Of a DNA stretch of 64,000 nt, positions 1 through 6,897 are shown piece after piece; position 1 is the first letter of the stretch; each line of letters starts with the position of its first letter. Position numbers and translations under genes: made by a program. A model generated the notes under the pieces. The model worked only from the letters and a program-made list of their open reading frames with translations, was not told the origin of the DNA and ran no database searches. This stretch comes from Pseudoalteromonas luteoviolacea (GTDB lineage: Bacteria > Pseudomonadota > Gammaproteobacteria > Enterobacterales > Alteromonadaceae). The stretch is taken from NCBI RefSeq assembly GCF_001696455.1, contig NZ_MAUJ01000003.1:489935-553934 (forward strand), in the 5' to 3' direction.

Positions 1-2
1 AA

Positions 3-77
3 CTTGCTGCGAAGGTGACTGTCAACAAACGCGTTGTAAATAAGTCCCCCCGAGCAACCGCGGAGCAGCGCGCATGA
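3..77 (+). CDS. C-terminal end of an upstream gene (partial)
   Basis: A frame is open from the window edge to a TGA at 75-77 and would encode about 24 residues, basic and polar (including VNKRVVNKSPRATAEQRA). Its stop overlaps the start of the next gene in an ATGA arrangement, typical of translational coupling. DUF3325 genes are commonly preceded by a PepSY-domain membrane protein in ferric-siderophore uptake operons, so this may be such a tail. Too little is present to identify it. Confidence 0.4.
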   Translation, partial: LAAKVTVNKRVVNKSPRATAEQRA

Positions 78-409
78 TGTATAGCTTCGCAATGCTCCTT
101 TGCTTAGGGGCTTTTTACGCTTTTGCAATGACCAAAACAGCACACTACAAGAGCGTCTTTGGCACGAGGCCGAATCAAGTGCAAACCCAGCGTTTTAACA
201 GAAGTGGATGGATCATTATTTTACTAAGTTTTATCGTTAACCTTTCTCAAGGGGTAGGGTACGGTAGCTTGATGTTCTGTGGACAAATGGCCCTATCCGT
301 TTTACTCCTTGCTGTGTGTTTAACTTATCAACCCAATTGGATGAGATCACTTTTATACCTACTTCCCTTGTCTGGTTTGATTGTGGTCGTATCTGGACTG
401 GTATTTTAA
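74..409 (+). CDS. DUF3325-family small inner-membrane protein
   Basis: A 111-residue, strongly hydrophobic protein with about three to four membrane spans: residues 3-19, about 46-64, 67-84 and 92-111. After the first span comes the short basic stretch HYKSVFGTRPNQ, and later a GWIIILLSF segment, which is the layout of DUF3325 proteins. Members of this family usually sit with PepSY-type membrane proteins and TonB receptors in iron-siderophore operons; their biochemical role is unknown. The start overlaps the preceding stop (ATGA), so it is probably the last gene of an operon cut by the window edge. A strong hairpin follows it. The family call rests on overall pattern, not on a catalytic motif. 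Confidence 0.65.
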   Translation: MMYSFAMLLCLGAFYAFAMTKTAHYKSVFGTRPNQVQTQRFNRSGWIIILLSFIVNLSQGVGYGSLMFCGQMALSVLLLAVCLTYQPNWMRSLLYLLPLSGLIVVVSGLVF

Positions 410-413
410 ATGC

Positions 414-447
414 CTGAGCTGCAGATAGCGCCTTATCTGCAGCTCAG
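414..447 (+). terminator. Hairpin after the DUF3325 gene
   Basis: Perfect 14 bp inverted repeat (CTGAGCTGCAGATA and its complement) around a 6-base loop, starting 4 bases after the stop codon. The following bases are ATCACGATTTT, so the T tract is weak and displaced. It is probably a terminator or a 3'-end stabiliser. Confidence 0.6.
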
Positions 448-510
448 ATCACGATTTTACTACCTTTACCTCTCTATTTTCTCAGCGCCCTCTTAAAATC
501 CGTCAACAAA

Positions 511-1049
511 GTTAGTAAAAAGCTGATCTCTACGTAATTTGATGCCTTTGACTTAGTAAATACGTGATCTATTTTCTCCGAATTGGATACCTAAGTTAGT
601 AAAAATACGATCTCTAAGATATATGTTGGTAAAAAGGTGATCTCTAGTCGGCGATTTCAACCTTTTGGTTAGTAAAATCATGATCTCAAACAACTATAGG
701 TACAAATGAATTATAATTTTCTAGTAAAACATGACAAATCAAGGGGCTATTTCTATCACTTTAGCCACTCTATGTTAGTAAAAATGTGATCTGTCTAATA
801 CCAACCCATGTTTTTACCAACTAAGCGCCACCAAGTTAGTAAAATCACGATCTGAATACCCCTAACTTAGTAAATTAGTGATCTCTGAGTAATAAGGCAT
901 ACATTAAAACTGCATTTTTAGTGATTGAATCTTCGAGAAATTGGAGCTTAAATAATTGATTTTAATATAGATGAACTCTTTATTTTGGTGCCATGACCAC
1001 ACAGCTGATTAACAGAGTCGCTAAGTCAATGTAAGTAAAATCCTGATCT
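511..1049 (+). repeat. Array of nine 19 bp iteron-like repeats with Dam sites
   Basis: Nine same-strand copies close to GTTAGTAAAANNNTGATCT lie at 511-529, 552-570, 595-613, 625-643, 668-686, 774-792, 835-853, 866-884 and 1031-1049, with a degenerate copy near 720-738 and a GATC-less half site on the minus strand near 803-821. Each full copy ends in GATCT, so each holds a Dam methylation site. Start-to-start distances (41, 43, 30, 43, 52, 54, 61, 31) sum to values close to whole helical turns, so the sites would face one side of the DNA. The same element fills the origin at 60.8-61.2 kb. This is the only content I see in the 715 bp gene-free stretch 410-1124. Function as initiator-binding or titration DNA is inferred. 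Confidence 0.85.
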
Positions 1050-1124
1050 CAAATTAAACGACCCACTAATGGCCATGTTTAATCTGGGCGAAGAAAGAAG
1101 GGGGAGCTCACTCCCCACCTAAAT

Positions 1125-2777
1125 TTAGTTTTTTGACCAGTCTAATTGCATATCCCAAGCAAATTGCTTGCTTTCTTTTAGGGGCGCTTGAGCGTCGTCT
1201 ACTTGCTGCAATACGTTCTTCGCTTTTACTAACGTTGCGTCACGACCAAATAAATAACTTTGCTCCTTTACAATCGTTAGGTAAGCCTTGTTCAATGCAA
1301 GTGCGCGCTGTTTTGATGGTGTGATCAACTCATATAAGTTAACCGCAGATTGCACTTTTTCCATATCGACTTTGCCACCAGTAAACCACTTTTTTAGCAT
1401 TTCTTGGTTTTGACGAAATTCATCACCGCCGCCGACTCGGTCCATATAGGTTAAGAATTCTCCTTGCTGCTCTCCCACATTTGGTACATCTTTTTGCGTG
1501 CGCAGATTGATGTAACCCCATCCTTCAGCACCTTCTACCTTTCGGGCAAATGAAAAGGTTTGATCGTAGGTGGAGCCAACCGTTTTATGACAACCATTAC
1601 AAAAGGCGAGTTCTTGCGCATGCTGTGGTCTCAACTCGCCATTGCTGTCTTCAATATAGCCATTGATGGTCCAACCGAATGTATTATTGACGCCCCTATC
1701 TCCTAAGTACATGGTCACAGGCATTTTCTCGAACTCTTTCTCTTTTGCTTCTCGATAGTAGGAAGCCGCGATTTCCTGATTGGACTTGAAGTTATGCTTT
1801 TTCATATAGCGCAACTCTTTGAGTCGCGGTGCATTATAGATTTCACCACGCTCGTCAACACCCAAGTAGCGTACTGTATGCAAGAACTCCGTACCTTCAG
1901 GGTAAAGCATATGTGCTAACATTTCCTCGCTGTCTCCGACATACTTAGGCTGTGTAATAATTTTGGAGACATTCGTCAGCTTTCCATCACCGTTGAGATC
2001 TTGGCCAACTCGTTGTTCAGAGATTTGAGGCACACTGATTTCCTTTAACCCTTTTACAGCCAACTCTGTTAAACTCAAATTAGCAAGATAAACATCTTGG
2101 CTATACGCGCCATTTAAGGTTTGAAACGCGCGAGGCAGACGGATCATCACATCACCCGTTGAGCCATTCGTTGGCCAAAATGTGCTGGGAAAAGGCTTGT
2201 AGTTAAAGGCGACCCAACCACTGCCATCACGAGCAAACCCCAATTCATCAAACGCTTTTTCAGGAAATGCTAAATCTTTAATTGGTGTTATCTCACCTTT
2301 CCAAGCCGCATTTTTAGAAATCTTTTCTATGAATGGGCTGTAATTATCCTGCTCTACCCAGTTAGTAATTTCTTGATCTGAGATCTCTTTAATAAGCTCT
2401 GTTCGGTCAATAAATAAGTTCTTCCAATGGTTAGTCAAACCGAGATCTGAGAATTCATAATCACCTTGAAGGTCACCATCATTCATTACATTAGGGCGAT
2501 TTTTCTGTTCATGATATGACTGGTGACATGCATAGCATGGGTTATTAACCCCATCGGTTTTAGTGTAACACTGAGGTGGGATCACCGACTCGGGGTTATA
2601 AACTTCTTCATGCTCAATATAGGCTGTAGCTGGGATGTCGTCACCCGATTTATATGGTGCCTTGGCGACTTTTTCTGCAACCTCAGTTGGTAAAATTTTG
2701 CTCTGCTGTGGCATGTCAGAACACCCACTTAAAAGCAGGGCTGACGTAATGGTAGTAATAAGTAATTGGTGTTGCAT
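1125..2777 (-). CDS. Lipoprotein with two c-type haem motifs (cytochrome-like)
   Basis: About 550 residues. The start at 2777 is preferred over an in-frame ATG at 2792 because a GGAAG lies upstream and a signal peptide with lipobox (LLLSGC) then begins at residue 1. Two haem-c attachment motifs are visible, CYACH near residue 83 and CNGCH near residue 394, so a periplasm-facing di-haem electron-transfer or peroxidase-like role is plausible. The middle part does not match a family I can name. It lies downstream of the collagen-repeat/PhoX-like gene on the same strand, but a good terminator separates them, so cotranscription would need readthrough. A 19 bp iteron-like repeat is embedded in the coding sequence at 2361-2379. 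Confidence 0.7.
   Translation of the reverse strand: MQHQLLITTITSALLLSGCSDMPQQSKILPTEVAEKVAKAPYKSGDDIPATAYIEHEEVYNPESVIPPQCYTKTDGVNNPCYACHQSYHEQKNRPNVMNDGDLQGDYEFSDLGLTNHWKNLFIDRTELIKEISDQEITNWVEQDNYSPFIEKISKNAAWKGEITPIKDLAFPEKAFDELGFARDGSGWVAFNYKPFPSTFWPTNGSTGDVMIRLPRAFQTLNGAYSQDVYLANLSLTELAVKGLKEISVPQISEQRVGQDLNGDGKLTNVSKIITQPKYVGDSEEMLAHMLYPEGTEFLHTVRYLGVDERGEIYNAPRLKELRYMKKHNFKSNQEIAASYYREAKEKEFEKMPVTMYLGDRGVNNTFGWTINGYIEDSNGELRPQHAQELAFCNGCHKTVGSTYDQTFSFARKVEGAEGWGYINLRTQKDVPNVGEQQGEFLTYMDRVGGGDEFRQNQEMLKKWFTGGKVDMEKVQSAVNLYELITPSKQRALALNKAYLTIVKEQSYLFGRDATLVKAKNVLQQVDDAQAPLKESKQFAWDMQLDWSKN
2361..2379 (+). repeat. Isolated 19 bp iteron-like site inside a gene
   Basis: GTTAGTAATTTCTTGATCT matches the origin-repeat consensus GTTAGTAAAANNNTGATCT except for two A-to-T changes, and keeps the terminal Dam site. 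It lies in the haem lipoprotein gene, read from the opposite strand. Confidence 0.55.
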
Positions 2778-2802
2778 TTGTATGACTTCCATTTTTAATG
2801 CG

Positions 2803-2829
2803 AAAAAAGCGGTGCCTCAGCACCGCTTT
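2803..2829 (-). terminator. Rho-independent terminator of the PhoX-like gene
   Basis: 10 bp stem (AAAGCGGTGC with GCACCGCTTT at 2806-2815 and 2820-2829) with a CTCA loop. Read on the minus strand it is followed by a run of six T. It lies 16 bases past the stop of the gene at 2845-4794. Confidence 0.8.
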
Positions 2830-2844
2830 GGTTTTTAGTTGTTA

Positions 2845-4794
2845 TTATTTTGATTTCGGGTCATACATCCACAATGTATTGTTGTACTTCCATGATGCGC
2901 TGTGGTCTTCACCGATTAAAATTCGTCCGTCACGCATAACAATAACGTTGTCAGGCTGTGCCAACTGGCTTGCGTCACAACGAACATCTGACGTTAATGA
3001 AGAGCGATAAGTGGAGCCCATTACCACAGGTTCGATACGCGTTAAGCTGTAATTCTCATCGATATGTGCACGGTAAACACCCCCACAATCTTTAACGCGT
3101 GAAGAAAGTTGAATATCGCCTTCGCCATCAATCATAGTGTTGTCGATATCAGCAATACCAATATATAAGTATGCTTTTTCAACGATCTCACCTTTGATCA
3201 CGTCTTGACCTGAAACCGCCTCCAATACACGATCATGGTTAATTGCCAAACCTTCTAACTTACGCCACTCTGCTGTAGCACCTTTGAGGCGTGCCGCTTG
3301 ACGCGCTTCAAGGAATGCCACGCGGTCATCCATCGGTTTACCAGCTGTAACTGGAGAACCGCCTTCTTCAGCGGTCGGGTAAGTGGCTTTACCGTCTACC
3401 CATGCCTGTACATCTTCCATAGAGATGTAGTTCGTTTGACCATCCACATAACTGTCCGGCGCAATGCCATCGTACTCGCTGATCCATTCTAAAATCGCCG
3501 CATTTGTGCCAGTGGCAATCTCAACCCACTCAACGTCGAATCCAGTTACAGCAGGATCTGAAAGGCCTTTATCCTGTGTCAATTTAGCGCCATATAGCGT
3601 ACCTGAACTTAAGTCTTCAGCGTTATCTGCAACGAATTTGAATAGTACACCACCTGTGTCATCTTGAGACGAGTAAACAGTACGACGGTCAGGCATCACA
3701 ACCGCATTTTCGTGCTCATAGCGACCGATGGTGTAGTGTTTTTCTACGACTGGCGTATCAGAAAGCGGAGATTTCACTTCTGCAATATAGCCATAACGGT
3801 AAGGATTTGGTGACTCTGGTGCTAAGAAGTCTCTGAATTGCTGCAATCGGGTACTAACAACTGGTGCATTCCAATCAGGGCTTGTTGTGGTATCCACAGT
3901 TGAGTTAACAATCCACTCTTCTGAAGTCAGCGGTGTGCCCCAAGGAGATACTGAGCCAAAGCAGTTTGCTGCGGTGCCTTTCACCGCATCAAAATCGATC
4001 ATCATCGCCTGTTCAACGCTCCAACGACCTGTTTCGCTCTTGCTCATTTTCAAGCGACTCATGCCACCTGGGTAGTCTTCCCAGTTAGTAAATAAGTAAC
4101 CTGAGTTTTCAGACTCAAAAATAAAACCATTGAAATCAGGCATGTCATTTTTAATGATTTCTTGGCCAGAAGTCATACCATAAATAACACCTAAACCACC
4201 CGCTAAGCCATCTTCTCCTAAGTCGGCATATGTATCACCACTTTGACCTAGAATTTGGTATTGGCCGATAGCGGTAACGACTGTTTGTGCTTCAAACTCA
4301 GTCTCGTGTAGAGGCGCGTTGACCAAGTTGCGAGGAAGCTCGTTAAAGTTAACACCTGTTAGCACACCCACTGTGCCCGTATTAAATGGGCGATTGTTAA
4401 GTGCGTCTACCGCTGTGTTTTCGTCGCTTGGGTGTTGCGCATTAAAGAATAAGTCGCCTTGCTCAGTCAAAAATAGTCCAGTTACCTCGGAACCCGTTGG
4501 TACCGTTGCAATACGTACAAGGCCAGAGCCCCCATTTATACCATCTGTGCCGTCAACGCCATTTTGACCGTCGGCACCGTTCTGACCATCCACACCGTTT
4601 TGGCCGTCAGTACCATTCGACCCATTGGTACCATTTGCTCCATCCTTGCCATTTGTGCCATTGCTACCAGCTTGTCCCGTTTCACCTTGAACACCTTGTT
4701 CACCCTGAATACCTTGTGCACCGTCATCTCCATCACAAGCAGTCAAGGCCAGAACAACAGCACTGGCAATTAACGAATAGGCTATGCGCTTCAT
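2845..4794 (-). CDS. Lipoprotein with collagen-like repeats and a PhoX-like (DUF839) domain
   Basis: 649 residues. A signal peptide ends in the lipobox LALTACDG. It is followed by about 65 residues of Gly-X-Y triplets (roughly 24-90: GAQ GIQ GEQ GVQ, then many NG-rich triplets such as GTN, GAN, GQN), a collagen-type stalk. The remaining 550 residues carry a pattern seen in PhoX/DUF839 proteins, with a LFLTEQGDLFFNAQHPSD segment and repeated blade-like strands. PhoX proteins are calcium/iron phosphatases, but I could not place all metal ligands, so phosphatase activity is not shown. The likely picture is a surface or periplasmic beta-propeller on a trimeric stalk. A CGGAG precedes the start. 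A terminator follows it. Confidence 0.7.
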   Translation of the reverse strand: MKRIAYSLIASAVVLALTACDGDDGAQGIQGEQGVQGETGQAGSNGTNGKDGANGTNGSNGTDGQNGVDGQNGADGQNGVDGTDGINGGSGLVRIATVPTGSEVTGLFLTEQGDLFFNAQHPSDENTAVDALNNRPFNTGTVGVLTGVNFNELPRNLVNAPLHETEFEAQTVVTAIGQYQILGQSGDTYADLGEDGLAGGLGVIYGMTSGQEIIKNDMPDFNGFIFESENSGYLFTNWEDYPGGMSRLKMSKSETGRWSVEQAMMIDFDAVKGTAANCFGSVSPWGTPLTSEEWIVNSTVDTTTSPDWNAPVVSTRLQQFRDFLAPESPNPYRYGYIAEVKSPLSDTPVVEKHYTIGRYEHENAVVMPDRRTVYSSQDDTGGVLFKFVADNAEDLSSGTLYGAKLTQDKGLSDPAVTGFDVEWVEIATGTNAAILEWISEYDGIAPDSYVDGQTNYISMEDVQAWVDGKATYPTAEEGGSPVTAGKPMDDRVAFLEARQAARLKGATAEWRKLEGLAINHDRVLEAVSGQDVIKGEIVEKAYLYIGIADIDNTMIDGEGDIQLSSRVKDCGGVYRAHIDENYSLTRIEPVVMGSTYRSSLTSDVRCDASQLAQPDNVIVMRDGRILIGEDHSASWKYNNTLWMYDPKSK

Positions 4795-4936
4795 TATTAT
4801 TACTCCGATTAGTTTGCTACATTGGGTTTATTTATAAGCGGACATAGCCTGACCGGAGGAAATGACATTAGAGTTTATGATCTATGAAACTTTTCCGACA
4901 AAAAAGTGACTGATTTAATGCAACTGTAAAGGGGGC

Positions 4937-5485
4937 TTACAATTTCATCGCGGCAGTATGCTTCATATAAATGAGCTCATCTACAGAATAACCAAGTTCC
5001 TTTACCGTGTTTTGAAAGTCCTTCAAGACAGCTTCTGAGACTTTGGGCGTTCGAGATAACAGCCACAAATAATCTTTGTTATAGCTCGTGACGTAAGCAT
5101 ATTCATAGTTCTCTTTGTCTAGTTTAAAAACCACATAACTGCCATAGAAAGGGCCAAAAAACGACACTTTCAGATGACCTAAAGTAGGATCTGAGACAAA
5201 CTTCGCAACGCCCTCTGCTTGTTTCCACTGACCATCTTCAACCACATAACCTCGATTGAGTACGGTTACAGTGCCGTCAGGTTGTACCTCATACGTTGCC
5301 GTTACACTGTCCATGCCTCGTTCAAAGCGGTGGTCTAACCTTGCAATTTCATACCATACGCCTTGATAACTTTGAACATCAAAACTTTTAACGGGCTGCA
5401 CTCCCTCTGGGAGGCCTGTACAGCCAATCACACTCACACCAACCCAGACAACAAAAACAATCCTTAATAATTGACCTTTCAACAT
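4937..5485 (-). CDS. blc: Outer-membrane lipoprotein lipocalin (Blc family)
   Basis: About 182 residues from the ATG at 5485; an in-frame ATG at 5497 exists, but GGAG lies 7 bases before the chosen one. A signal peptide with lipobox VIGC is followed by the lipocalin GxW signature in QGVWYEIARLDHRFERGM, an eight-stranded barrel pattern (VTATYEVQPDGTVTVLNRGY, YEYAYVTSYNKDYLWLLSR) and a C-terminal helix. Length and motifs match bacterial lipocalin Blc, which sits on the inner leaflet of the outer membrane and binds lysophospholipids and fatty acids. It appears monocistronic. Confidence 0.9.
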   Translation of the reverse strand: MLKGQLLRIVFVVWVGVSVIGCTGLPEGVQPVKSFDVQSYQGVWYEIARLDHRFERGMDSVTATYEVQPDGTVTVLNRGYVVEDGQWKQAEGVAKFVSDPTLGHLKVSFFGPFYGSYVVFKLDKENYEYAYVTSYNKDYLWLLSRTPKVSEAVLKDFQNTVKELGYSVDELIYMKHTAAMKL

Positions 5486-5600
5486 GATAGACTCCATGAT
5501 TCTGATTAAATCTACAGTATTGCTATCATTTCATACGGCGCTAGTTCCGCATGCGATCGCTTCACTGAAAAACATAAGCCATTGAAATAAATCATAGATC

Positions 5601-6161
5601 ATGAAAATACCAACTCAAGGATTTGGCGCCACTCGTGGCCTATTGGCCGTCTATGTAGAAAATAGACCTCCTTTGGAAGAATACAAAAACCTCAATAAAA
5701 TTATACCGTTACAGTCAGGTGAGATAGCATATATCAACCAAGAATGCGGTAATGGGTGGCGTAAAGTCTTTAACGTTTTTAGTAAATTCATCGCCGAACT
5801 GAGTCATCCAGATCACAATTTTACTAGGTTAAATAAATCAGATAAACGGTGGCAAGATTATCGCGATAGCACCTTATTGCAGGCCCATAGCCAAGAGGCA
5901 CTGATATTCAGTCCGCCAGATTTAGCGCAAAACAACTATAGCTGGCATATCATCGCTGGTCGTACTTATGCAAAACAATTATTAAAAGATCAGATTTTTA
6001 CCAACTCACTTGTTTGGTTAGATGAAGAGTTTGCACTTGATGAAGTGAATAGATTGATAGTATGCCCATACTTTGATTACAGACAACTTAGCAACATAAA
6101 AATTGCTAAGTTGGTTACTTTAATTAGAGGCGGGAGAGGGGCTACGCATCAATATACTTAG
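5601..6161 (+). CDS. Conserved-looking hypothetical protein
   Basis: 186 residues, soluble, with no signal peptide or membrane span. Features visible are an N-terminal strand GLLAVYVENRPPLEEYKNLN, a tryptophan-rich middle (KRWQDYRDS, YSWHIIAGRTYAKQLL) and a hydrophobic C-terminal half. I do not recognise the family with confidence. It stands alone between divergent or convergent neighbours. A perfect-consensus 19 bp iteron lies inside it on the minus strand at 5987-6005. Reality as a gene is supported by its length, an ATG start and codon use like its neighbours. Confidence 0.6.
   Translation: MKIPTQGFGATRGLLAVYVENRPPLEEYKNLNKIIPLQSGEIAYINQECGNGWRKVFNVFSKFIAELSHPDHNFTRLNKSDKRWQDYRDSTLLQAHSQEALIFSPPDLAQNNYSWHIIAGRTYAKQLLKDQIFTNSLVWLDEEFALDEVNRLIVCPYFDYRQLSNIKIAKLVTLIRGGRGATHQYT
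5987..6005 (-). repeat. 19 bp iteron-like site inside a gene
   Basis: The reverse complement reads GTTGGTAAAAATCTGATCT, matching the origin-repeat consensus with one change seen in other copies (GTTGG) and an intact terminal Dam site. It lies inside the hypothetical gene at 5601-6161. Confidence 0.7.
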
Positions 6162-6175
6162 GCAGACAGCACCTA

Positions 6176-6847
6176 TCAAATACACTTGTGACTACTAAAA
6201 GCGCTAAAGCCCAGCGCTTTGAAGTACACCAATGGTGTCGAAAATCCGGCCTTATCGAGTAACGTATTTAAGCGCTCTAAGCCAATAGGATAAAATTCCT
6301 CGACGAAGTTACGGCGCATTTTTTCGACGCCTTGTTCAGTCAACCCCAACGCGGTATGACAAAACAGAAACTGAGCCTCACGCTCAAAGCCACTCTCAGG
6401 CGTCATCAGGTCAGCTAAATAAAGCCTGCCTTCGGGCTTGAGATTGCGGCTAATCTGTGCGAGTAAATCATCTTTGTCGCCATTGTCCTGAACGAAATGC
6501 ATCACCAGTAAACACAATGCGGCATCCGCTGTAAACAAATTGTCAGTGACTTTACCATGATGAATCGTTACACGATCGGCAATACCCAAGTTAGTAAAAT
6601 TCTGATCTGCTATCTCTAACATATCCGCAGACACATCCTGCGCGATAAAATGCCAACCTCGATGCTGCGCCGCAAGCTCTATAATTTCACGGCCCGTACC
6701 TGCGCCAACCACCAAAATGGTCGCATCAGGCGCCAAAGTCACGCTAAGCTGAGCGGCCGTAATTTGATGTAATAGCGCATAACCTGGTACCAGTTTGCCA
6801 ATTCGCTGGTCATAATTGAGCGCTTCTTCACCTGTAAAAGTTGGCAT
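6176..6847 (-). CDS. Class I SAM-dependent methyltransferase
   Basis: 223 residues with the Rossmann-type SAM-binding motif I ILVVGAGTGREIIELA near residue 45, acidic post-motif, and later strands (AALCLLVMHFVQD, LYLADLMTP) in the usual order of class I methyltransferases. The substrate cannot be read from sequence; small-molecule methylation is most likely because no extra binding domain is present. A GGAGAG lies before the ATG. The gene contains an iteron-like site at 6590-6608 and is convergent with the hypothetical gene before it. Confidence 0.8.
   Translation of the reverse strand: MPTFTGEEALNYDQRIGKLVPGYALLHQITAAQLSVTLAPDATILVVGAGTGREIIELAAQHRGWHFIAQDVSADMLEIADQNFTNLGIADRVTIHHGKVTDNLFTADAALCLLVMHFVQDNGDKDDLLAQISRNLKPEGRLYLADLMTPESGFEREAQFLFCHTALGLTEQGVEKMRRNFVEEFYPIGLERLNTLLDKAGFSTPLVYFKALGFSAFSSHKCI
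6590..6608 (+). repeat. 19 bp iteron-like site inside a gene
   Basis: GTTAGTAAAATTCTGATCT is a perfect match to the consensus GTTAGTAAAANNNTGATCT, including the Dam site, embedded in the methyltransferase gene and opposite to its coding direction. Confidence 0.75.
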
Positions 6848-6897
6848 TTTTCTCTCCTTATTTATAGGGTCAATCCCAGCCGATATTCACTTCACTA

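Noticed and set aside
4084..4102. Iteron-like GTTAGTAAAT in the PhoX-like gene
   Set aside because: Left half only; no GATC at the expected distance.
4497..4847. Plus-strand His-rich ORF opposite the collagen repeats
   Set aside because: It is an antisense shadow of the Gly-X-Y codons, explaining its repetitive composition.
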